Source of the DNA: IGN2 sp964639955
Lineage (GTDB): Bacteria > Bacteroidota > Ignavibacteria > Ignavibacteriales > Ignavibacteriaceae
Assembly: GCA_964639955.1 (NCBI GenBank)
Contig: CAZXGJ010000002.1
Span: 62,001-126,000 of the forward strand
DNA length: 64,000 nucleotides
Reading direction: 5' to 3'
Below are positions 23,909-30,829 of the stretch, in pieces (position 1 is the first letter of the stretch; each line of letters begins with the position of its first letter). A program made the translations under genes and the position numbers. The notes beneath the pieces are model-generated. The model did not search any database, was not told where the DNA came from, and saw only the letters and a list, made by a program, of their open reading frames with translations.

Positions 23909-25519
23909 ATGATTCCGCTCCACGTTCATTCGTTTTACACAATGCTTAAGGGTACTGTTCCCGTTGAAAAAATCGTTAATGCTGCAGTAAAATATAATCT
24001 GCCGGCAATAGCATTAACCGATTCCAACTCGATGCAGGGTATTGTTCCTTTTATTAAGGCAGCAAATGAAGCAAAATTAAAACCAATTTTAGGATGCACT
24101 ATTGATGAACCGGGAGAAGAGAAAAAATATATTATTCTTTTAGCCCGCAATAATTATGGTTATTCGGATATTTGTAAGATTATAACTTCAAGAAAATTGA
24201 ATGATGATTTCAGTTTAAGTAAGCTGCTAAGCAGCAACCTCGAAAATTTGTTTATAATCACTCCCTGCACAGAACTGGTGAAAAATATTTCGCTAAAAAA
24301 AAATCTGTTTATCGAACTGATAGCTTCGAAGAAAGAAAAGAATAACAACCGGGACCGGTATCAGTTTGCAATCGAAAATGGAATTAAATATCTGGTTACG
24401 AACCCGGTTTATATGCTAACCAAAGAAGATTTTTTACTGCATAAAACTCTCAGTTCAGTAAGATTCAGAACAACGATTGATAATCTGAATGAGGATTATA
24501 TTATTGATGAAGAGTATTATTTTAAAAATCCATCAGTTATCGAGAAGGAATGGAGAAATCTTCCGGAAGCCTTGGAGAACACAATAAAAATTGCAGGCGA
24601 TTGTAATACTGATTTGAAAATTCACGACTATAAATTTCCCCAGTTTTTTCTTCCTGCAAATGAAACAGCAGAGTCCTTTTTATGGAAGCAGTCATTCGAT
24701 GGGCTGAATAAAATTTATAAACCTATACCACCGAGTGTACAAGAACGGTTCGAATCGGAATTATCTGTAATTACCGAAATGAGATTTGCAAATTATTTTC
24801 TGATTGTATGGGATATTGTAAATGAAGCCAGGAGAAGAGGAATGATAATAATCGGAAGAGGATCGGCTGCCAACAGCCTGATAGCCTATTGCCTGGGTAT
24901 TACTCAAATAGATCCCATTAAGCAGAATTTGTATTTTGAAAGATTTCTGAACAAAGCAAGAAGTTCTCCTCCCGATTTTGATATTGATTTTTCATGGAAA
25001 GAGCGGGATGAAATTGTTAAGTATATATTTGAAAAGTATGGTTATGAGAGAGTGGCAATGATTTCAACGACTGTAACATTCAGGGCACGCTCAGCATTCA
25101 GGGAAGTAGCTAAGGCTTTTGGATTTACCAATGAAGAGATATCAAAGTTTAGTAAAAAAATTCCGTGGACCGATGCGGTAAATCTACCTCGTCTTCCTGA
25201 ACTTTTCCCCGAATCAAAAGGTTTGAACTTTAAACACGAGCCCTGGAAAACTATCGTTAGCATCGCTTCACAGATTGCAAGATTCCCCCGGCACTTATCA
25301 ATTCATCCGGGAGGTATTGTAATCACTCCAACGCGGATAACAGATTATGTAGCACTGGAATATGCAAAAAACAAGGGTCTGGGTCTTATCGTTACTCAAC
25401 CCGATATGTATACAATAGAAGATTTAGGATTGATTAAGATTGATATCCTTTCTCAAAGATCGCTGGGTGTTTTAAGAGATACTATGGAAAGTATAAAAGG
25501 ACAATTGGATCGGAGCTAG
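23909..25519 (+). CDS. C-terminally truncated DNA polymerase III alpha subunit (DnaE2-like)
   Basis: A 536-residue protein that matches only the first half of a DnaE-type polymerase (normally about 1000-1150 residues). The PHP domain (about 1-230) begins PLHVHSFYTMLKG, but the usual TDHG reads TDSN, so metal sites are partly lost. The palm follows with GRGSAANSLIAYCLG, the two catalytic Asps in PDFDIDFSW and the third in LGLIKIDILSQRSLG near residue 520. The protein then ends, so fingers, beta-binding and tau-binding parts are missing. The stop overlaps the convergent DoxX gene by 4 bases, so no remnant lies downstream. LSQRSLG favours DnaE2 over DnaE1. Polymerase activity is doubtful. Confidence 0.85.
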   Translation: MIPLHVHSFYTMLKGTVPVEKIVNAAVKYNLPAIALTDSNSMQGIVPFIKAANEAKLKPILGCTIDEPGEEKKYIILLARNNYGYSDICKIITSRKLNDDFSLSKLLSSNLENLFIITPCTELVKNISLKKNLFIELIASKKEKNNNRDRYQFAIENGIKYLVTNPVYMLTKEDFLLHKTLSSVRFRTTIDNLNEDYIIDEEYYFKNPSVIEKEWRNLPEALENTIKIAGDCNTDLKIHDYKFPQFFLPANETAESFLWKQSFDGLNKIYKPIPPSVQERFESELSVITEMRFANYFLIVWDIVNEARRRGMIIIGRGSAANSLIAYCLGITQIDPIKQNLYFERFLNKARSSPPDFDIDFSWKERDEIVKYIFEKYGYERVAMISTTVTFRARSAFREVAKAFGFTNEEISKFSKKIPWTDAVNLPRLPELFPESKGLNFKHEPWKTIVSIASQIARFPRHLSIHPGGIVITPTRITDYVALEYAKNKGLGLIVTQPDMYTIEDLGLIKIDILSQRSLGVLRDTMESIKGQLDRS

Positions 25520-25980
25520 CTTTTTGTTTTTTCTGAATTAAATTTTAATGAAAAGAATTCTGAATCGAATTTAAATAAGATGCCGGCAAGCAGAAGCAGC
25601 CCGAGGTTTTCCAGAATTTTAATTGAACCAACCTTTGAGCCGTCAGCAGTTCCGAAACAACCACACTCGATATCTAATCCTCTTAAGAGGCTAATTCCTA
25701 TTGCCGCTACAAATATGAATAATAAACTAAAAAGTATTGCAGAATTTTCTTTAACCGATATACCGAATATTAGAAGAATTCCGGCGCATAATTCTACCCA
25801 TGGAAGTACGATTGCGAAAAAATTTACCAGTAAGAGAGGCAGTAATTTGTAATTATAAACTGATTGCGAAAAATCTTCGGGCGAAGCAATCTTTGTGACG
25901 GCCGCAAATACAAATACAAACCCGACAAATAATCTTACAGCTAAAAGAAAGAATTCATTTTTTAAGATTTTGTATATCAC
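25516..25980 (-). CDS. MauE/DoxX-family membrane protein
   Basis: A 154-residue protein with four membrane helices (about residues 11-30, 48-72, 79-100 and 121-138). The first helix contains RLFVGFVFVFAAVTKI, and CGCFG lies in the loop before the last helix, as in MauE-type DoxX proteins thought to handle disulfides or methylamine-dehydrogenase maturation. It follows the rhodanese gene with its ATG directly behind that stop. The pair suggests a periplasmic or membrane sulfur or thiol function. It ends against the truncated polymerase gene. Confidence 0.85.
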   Translation of the reverse strand: MIYKILKNEFFLLAVRLFVGFVFVFAAVTKIASPEDFSQSVYNYKLLPLLLVNFFAIVLPWVELCAGILLIFGISVKENSAILFSLLFIFVAAIGISLLRGLDIECGCFGTADGSKVGSIKILENLGLLLLAGILFKFDSEFFSLKFNSEKTKS

Positions 25981-26649
25981 CTAATATTCCTCTGCTTTTT
26001 CCGTAGGATAGCCTGCATTCTGCCATTCGATCCATCCACCGAAGAAAATATAAACCTGTTCATATCCGCGCTCAGAAAGCAAATTGCCAAGCAGTATACT
26101 TAAATCACAATCCGTACCGGCACAGTAAGTTACAAGTGGCTTATTTTTAGGTAGCTGTTCCAGCTTTTGATTATGATTATCAAAATCATCAAAAGGAATA
26201 TTAATTGCATTTACAATATGCTCAATCTGATAGTCGGCTTCATCCCTGGCATCAATAAAGGCAATTCCATTATTAAATAAAGAATAAGCCTGTTGTAAAT
26301 TCACCATTTTCGGTTCGTTGAATTCTTCTACTTTATTCTGAGAAATATTCTCCTTTTCACGTCTATTTTTATTGAGGTCAGTAATCTTTTCTGATAACGG
26401 CTGATTTTTTTCTTCATTGCCTTTATCAATGTTATCAGTTAATTGATTTTCAACAGATTGGTTTGATATTATATCTGGGTTAAATTTCGCAGAATCGATA
26501 GATGAATGAATAATCAGAGAATCCGGTGCCCAGCTAAGCTTTTTTTCTTCTCTAATAAAAGATATGCCTACTGGATTGAAATAATTTACAGATAATCCCA
26601 GAACTGAACTGATAATTATTATTATAGATATTTTCTTGAAACTAACTAT
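25981..26649 (-). CDS. Membrane-anchored rhodanese-domain protein, non-standard start
   Basis: The frame stays open from TAA at 25981 up to a stop at 26662-26664, giving about 222 residues. The C-terminal 108 residues are a rhodanese fold with FIDARDEADY, the catalytic CAGTDCD loop (Cys of TYCAGTDC) and VYIFFGGWIEW. The N-terminal part has a membrane helix (IIIIISSVLGLSV), then NYFNPVGISFIREEKKL and a long polar linker. No ATG, GTG or TTG exists in this part; the best candidate is ATA at 26649, 9 bases after AAGGA. An ATG at 26307 would give only the rhodanese domain. It is followed by the MauE/DoxX gene and preceded by tRNA-Leu. Confidence 0.7.
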   Translation of the reverse strand: MVSFKKISIIIIISSVLGLSVNYFNPVGISFIREEKKLSWAPDSLIIHSSIDSAKFNPDIISNQSVENQLTDNIDKGNEEKNQPLSEKITDLNKNRREKENISQNKVEEFNEPKMVNLQQAYSLFNNGIAFIDARDEADYQIEHIVNAINIPFDDFDNHNQKLEQLPKNKPLVTYCAGTDCDLSILLGNLLSERGYEQVYIFFGGWIEWQNAGYPTEKAEEY

Positions 26650-26695
26650 AAACTTGAATCCTTAATTAAGTTAAGTCCTTTACAAAGATAAAAAG

Positions 26696-26781
26696 TACCG
26701 AAGGCCGGACTCGAACCGGCACCTGGGGTGAGCCAGACTGGATTTTGAGTCCAGCGCGTCTACCAATTCCGCCACTTCGGC
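26696..26781 (-). tRNA. tRNA-Leu (anticodon CAA)
   Basis: Minus-strand class II tRNA: acceptor GCCGAAG/CTTCGGT (one G-T closing pair), D-arm with AATTGGTAGACGC, anticodon stem CTGGA/TCCAG with loop CTCAAAA (CAA), a long variable arm (TCTGGCTCACCCCAGGT) and T-arm GGTTCGAGTCC. Discriminator A. No encoded CCA. Confidence 0.96.
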
Positions 26782-26811
26782 AAATTAACATTGGCCTTAA
26801 AAATTTATTTG

Positions 26812-26842
26812 CAAACTTATAAAACTTTATCTCCTCCGGCAA
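26812..26842 (-). promoter_or_regulatory. Bacteroidetes-type promoter of tRNA-Leu
   Basis: On the minus strand TTG (26840-26842), 20 bases, then TAAGTTTG (26812-26819), a full match to TTG-N20-TAnnTTTG, about 31 bases before the tRNA. Confidence 0.65.
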
Positions 26843-27029
26843 TGTGATTTAAATGAAGGAAGTTTGCACATTAACCCTTTATGCAATTACTGTAATTCTT
26901 TCCCGAATGATATATCTGTTTCAATTTTATCCATACAATACATATTCAGCAATTATTTATAATATCTGCATTTTCTATTTATTTGGTAAAAAATGAATGG
27001 TTACGTTGGAAATAAACTATGCGAGTCTT

Positions 27030-27045
27030 TTGGCATTATAGTTGG
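27030..27045 (+). promoter_or_regulatory. Possible sigma-54-like -24/-12 site
   Basis: TTGGCATTATAGTTGG has the sigma-54 layout TGGCA-N6-TTG with 10 bases between the two GG/GC pairs, but the last C is G. It lies 38 bases before the ATG at 27083. The rest of the 301-base gap 26782-27082 shows no gene. Confidence 0.25.
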
Positions 27046-27082
27046 AATTTAAATAATAAAAAATTATGGAGGCTTAAGTACT

Positions 27083-27289
27083 ATGAACAAACATCTACAA
27101 CAAAAACAGATTTATGATTCGTTCTATAACGAAGAAAATTACTCATATCTCTCCGGGAATGAACCATGTCTTGACCCGGATTGTTTGGATGAGGAAGAAA
27201 TTTATGATCATATAAATGAAGACTATGAACCAGACTACAGTATGAATGAGCTTGAACTTGATGAGTACGACGATTTTATGGAATTATAA
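27083..27289 (+). CDS. Small highly acidic protein of unknown function
   Basis: A 68-residue protein with very many Asp and Glu residues (about a third of the chain) and a C-x4-C pair in CLDPDC. TGGAGG stands 10 bases before the ATG, a good ribosome site. The middle and end are almost only acidic and aromatic residues (IYDHINEDYEPDYS, LDEYDDFMEL), which suggests an unfolded or DNA-mimic-like chain; this is speculation. It lies 13 bases before another 68-residue gene, so the two may be one operon. No family recognised. Confidence 0.6.
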   Translation: MNKHLQQKQIYDSFYNEENYSYLSGNEPCLDPDCLDEEEIYDHINEDYEPDYSMNELELDEYDDFMEL

Positions 27290-27302
27290 ACAGGCAAACT
27301 TT

Positions 27303-27509
27303 ATGAAAACTTTTATCGGAGATGAGGGTCGGTACGACATTGAGGATAATGGAAATATTATCCAAAGAATGGTTGACAGCCTTGGTAAGTTAACCGGCAA
27401 AATAATGGAATATAAAGATGTTAATAAAATCCCAAATCCTTTTGACAGGGAGGCAATAAAAAATCTGTTAAAATTATTAAAGGTTTATAGCTTTAGCGGC
27501 AGACACTGA
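27303..27509 (+). CDS. Small protein of unknown function
   Basis: A 68-residue protein that starts MKTFIGDEGRYDIED and ends with a short amphipathic helix (REAIKNLLKLLKVYSF). The ATG at 27303 is chosen over an earlier in-frame one at 27246 that would lie within the preceding gene. The ribosome site is weak (CAGGCA), so it may be translated by coupling with the acidic gene 13 bases upstream. No family or motif is recognised. Confidence 0.5.
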   Translation: MKTFIGDEGRYDIEDNGNIIQRMVDSLGKLTGKIMEYKDVNKIPNPFDREAIKNLLKLLKVYSFSGRH

Positions 27510-27566
27510 AAAGCAGGGGATTGGCTAATACTATTTTCCATCATCCGAACAATTGCTTAATAATTT

Positions 27567-29273
27567 CTATTCAGAATTTTTCCCGCCCGATTTTTCTATT
27601 TTAGCCCAGGTATCCCGCAAAGGTACGATCCGGTTAAAGACAAGCTTTTTTTCCAAAGCAAGTTTACTATCAACACAAAAATATCCCAGCCTTTCAAACT
27701 GGAATCTTTCACCAGGCTTCGAGTGCTCCAGCGAAGGTTCAAGCTTGCAATTTTTTAGTATCACAAGAGAATCTGGGTTGATAAAATCCTTGTAGTCTTT
27801 ATCGGGATCAGCCTCGGGGTTTGCAGTAGTGAAGAGCCGGTCGTATAATCTTACTTCGGCTTGAATGGCATGTTTAGCAGAAACCCAATGAATAGTTCCT
27901 TTAACTTTTTTCTCACTTGTACCCGAACCGCTTTTTGTTTCTGGATCATAAGTGCAGTGCAGTTCGATGATTTTTCCATCCTTTTCTTTAATCACTTCAT
28001 TACATTTAATAATATAAGCGTATCTGAGCCGTACTTCGCTGCCAGGTGATAACCTGTAAAATTTCTTGGGTGGATCTTCCCTGAAATCATCCGCTTCAAT
28101 AAATATTTCCCTGCTGAAAGGAATCAACCTTGTGCCCATAGACTGATCTTCCGGGTTGTTTACTGCCTCGAGTTCTTCAGTTATACCTTCGGGTAAATTG
28201 GTTATAACAATCTTTAGAGGATTTATAACTGCCATTACTCTTAATGCTTTTTTGTTTAAATCTTCACGAACACTATATTCAAGTAATGAGACATCGATAA
28301 TGTTTTCTCTTTTGGCAATTCCTACTGCTTCTGCGAAGTTTCTTATAGATTCCGGTGTGTAGCCTCTTCTTCTTAACCCTGAAATAGTAGGCATCCGGGG
28401 GTCATCCCAGCCATCAACATAATTGCCTTCAACCAGCTCAAGCAATTTCCTTTTGCTCATAATGGTATAATTCAGATTTAACCTTGCGAATTCAATTTGC
28501 TGCGGTGCATAAATTTCCAGTTCCTTTATTAACCAGTCGTAAAGTGGCCGGTGATTTTCGAATTCGAGCGTACAGAGTGAGTGAGTGATTTTTTCAATTG
28601 AATCAGACTGTCCGTGTGCCATATCGTACATAGGATATATGCACCATTTATCACCTGTACGATGATGATTTTTATGAAGAATACGGTAAAGCACGGGGTC
28701 GCGCAAATTACTATTTGGCGAAGACATATCTATTTTAGCTCTTAATACATGCTCACCTTCTTTAAATTCTCCCTTTCTCATTCTTTCAAAAAGGTCAAGA
28801 TTTTCTTCAACTGATCTGCCGCGGTAAGGGCTTTCTTTACCGGGCAGCGTTGGCGTACCTCTGTATTCTCTTATTTCATCCGCCGATAATGAATCAACAT
28901 AAGCTTTACCTTTTTTTATAAGTTTTACAGCGTATTCATAAAGAGTATCAAAATAGTCTGATGCATAATATTCTCTGTCTTCCCAATCAAATCCAAGCCA
29001 GCGGACATCTTCTTTAATGGAATCGACATACTCCTGTTCTTCTTTTGTAGGATTGGTATCGTCAAAACGGAGATTGCAAAGACCGTTGTAACTTTTTGCC
29101 AGCCCGAAGTTAAGGCAAATGGATTTGGCATGACCTATATGCAGATAGCCATTTGGCTCTGGAGGAAATCTTGTATGAACTCTGCCGTTGTACTTATCGG
29201 TTCGTAAATCTTCTTCTATAATTTCGGTGATGAAATTTGCAGGTTTCTTATCCTGGTTATTGATGTTGTTCAT
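27567..29273 (-). CDS. glnS: Glutamine-tRNA ligase
   Basis: A 568-residue class I aminoacyl-tRNA synthetase that charges tRNA-Gln directly. It shows FPPEPNGYLHIGHAKSI (HIGH motif, about residues 36-52), FDDTNPTKEEQEYVDSI, and the IMSKRKL version of KMSKS at about residue 270. The two C-terminal anticodon-binding beta-barrels are present (FIEADDFRED, RLGYFCVD). It follows gltX by 15 bases on the same strand. Having both glnS and gltX means Gln-tRNA need not come from transamidation. Confidence 0.97.
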   Translation of the reverse strand: MNNINNQDKKPANFITEIIEEDLRTDKYNGRVHTRFPPEPNGYLHIGHAKSICLNFGLAKSYNGLCNLRFDDTNPTKEEQEYVDSIKEDVRWLGFDWEDREYYASDYFDTLYEYAVKLIKKGKAYVDSLSADEIREYRGTPTLPGKESPYRGRSVEENLDLFERMRKGEFKEGEHVLRAKIDMSSPNSNLRDPVLYRILHKNHHRTGDKWCIYPMYDMAHGQSDSIEKITHSLCTLEFENHRPLYDWLIKELEIYAPQQIEFARLNLNYTIMSKRKLLELVEGNYVDGWDDPRMPTISGLRRRGYTPESIRNFAEAVGIAKRENIIDVSLLEYSVREDLNKKALRVMAVINPLKIVITNLPEGITEELEAVNNPEDQSMGTRLIPFSREIFIEADDFREDPPKKFYRLSPGSEVRLRYAYIIKCNEVIKEKDGKIIELHCTYDPETKSGSGTSEKKVKGTIHWVSAKHAIQAEVRLYDRLFTTANPEADPDKDYKDFINPDSLVILKNCKLEPSLEHSKPGERFQFERLGYFCVDSKLALEKKLVFNRIVPLRDTWAKIEKSGGKNSE

Positions 29274-29288
29274 AAAGTTTGCAGATGT

Positions 29289-30746
29289 TTAGTGTAATTT
29301 ATTAAGTGCTGTATTAATTCGTTTGAGTGCTTCTTCTTTGCCTAAAATATCAAGAATTTCAAATACACCCGGACCCTCTCCGATTCCGGTTAAAGCAATT
29401 CTTAAAGGATGAATAATTCTACCTTTCGCAACACCGCTCTCCGATGCAGTTTTATCGAGGGCATCTTCGTAATCTTTTAAGGAAGGAAATTGAAGCCTGC
29501 TGAATTCATTGAACAGATTTTTTAGCAAATTGTATGAATCTTCCTTCCATCTTTTCTGTAAATTTTTTTCTTCGTATTCATCCGGTGCTGTAAAGAAGTA
29601 AGTACTTTTTGTTAAATATTCATTAACGAAATTTACTCTCTCTTTCATTGCTGCAATTACTTTTAAGAGATACTCATCAGAGTAATTTTCATTCTTAAAA
29701 GATGATTTGACAATTTCATCTCTTAATAATATTAATACTTCGGTATCGGGCTTGCTTCTGAGATGCTCGAAGTTCAGCCAGTTCAGTTTTTCCAGGTTGA
29801 AGACGGCACCTGCTTTATGAACTCTGTCCAGAGCAAATTTTTTAATTAATTCATCAATTTGGTAAACTTCCTTATCGTCTCCGTAATTCCATCCAAGCAG
29901 AGCAACAAAGTTTATCAATGCTTCTTTTAAATATCCTTTTGCTCTGTAATCTTCTACAGCCACATCACCCTGTCTTTTGCTTAGCTTCGATTTATCAGGG
30001 TTGAGCAGAAGAGGGAGGTGTGCAAAGAAAGGTATTTTCCAGTTAAAATATTCGTAGAGCAGTATATGCTTCGGCGTTGATGAGAGCCATTCTTCTCCTC
30101 TTATAACATGGGTAATGCCCATCAGGTGGTCATCAACCACATTTGCAAGATGGTAAGTCGGGTATCCATCGCTTTTTATTAATACCTGGTCATCTATAGT
30201 ATTAGTATCAAATGATACTTCTCCTCTTATCAGATCGTCAAAACTTATAAGCTTATTTTGTTCAACATTCATTCTTATAACATAAGGAACTTGCTTATGC
30301 AGGTTTTCCTCTATTTCAGATTTACTGAGAGAGAGACAGTGTTTATCATATTTTATCTGCGGAAGCTTTTGCTTTTGCTGCTCTTCGCGGATTTTCTCCA
30401 GCCTTTCCTGTGTGCAAAAACAGTAGTAAACTTTGTCATTCGACAATAGAATTTCAGCTTGTTCTTTATAAATTTTAAGTCGCTCGGATTGAATATACGA
30501 ACCGTATTCTCCACCAATACCGGGTCCCTCGTCAAATATAATTCCTGCCCAATTCAGAGTTTCAAGCAAATTCTCAATTGCACCCTCTACGAATCTTTTT
30601 CTGTCAGTATCTTCAATCCGGAGTATAAATTTTCCGTTCTGATTTTTGGCAAATAAATAATTGTAGAGTGCTGTTCGCAGGCCACCGATATGCAGGTATC
30701 CTGTGGGGCTGGGTGCAAAACGTACTCTTGGAGTCTGGTCTTCCAT
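29289..30746 (-). CDS. gltX: Glutamate-tRNA ligase
   Basis: A 485-residue class I synthetase that charges tRNA-Glu. It has FAPSPTGYLHIGGLRTALYN (HIGH), RIEDTDRKR, RGEEWLSSTPKH and the KLSKRQGDVAVEDY form of KMSKS at about residue 250, then the helical anticodon-binding domain. The length is normal for a discriminating or non-discriminating bacterial GltX; the type cannot be set from motifs. It is the first gene of the gltX-glnS pair. Confidence 0.97.
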   Translation of the reverse strand: MEDQTPRVRFAPSPTGYLHIGGLRTALYNYLFAKNQNGKFILRIEDTDRKRFVEGAIENLLETLNWAGIIFDEGPGIGGEYGSYIQSERLKIYKEQAEILLSNDKVYYCFCTQERLEKIREEQQKQKLPQIKYDKHCLSLSKSEIEENLHKQVPYVIRMNVEQNKLISFDDLIRGEVSFDTNTIDDQVLIKSDGYPTYHLANVVDDHLMGITHVIRGEEWLSSTPKHILLYEYFNWKIPFFAHLPLLLNPDKSKLSKRQGDVAVEDYRAKGYLKEALINFVALLGWNYGDDKEVYQIDELIKKFALDRVHKAGAVFNLEKLNWLNFEHLRSKPDTEVLILLRDEIVKSSFKNENYSDEYLLKVIAAMKERVNFVNEYLTKSTYFFTAPDEYEEKNLQKRWKEDSYNLLKNLFNEFSRLQFPSLKDYEDALDKTASESGVAKGRIIHPLRIALTGIGEGPGVFEILDILGKEEALKRINTALNKLH

Positions 30747-30829
30747 TTAAACACATTAAATAATAAAAAGCTAAAGCTTAAAATAACAAAGGGAGTTAAA
30801 AAAACATCGGATTAAAAAAATGGAATGAG

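Noticed and set aside
26305..26307. ATG as the start of the rhodanese gene
   Set aside because: The frame continues upstream with a membrane helix and linker that look like true protein; the ATG would remove them. Kept only as an alternative.
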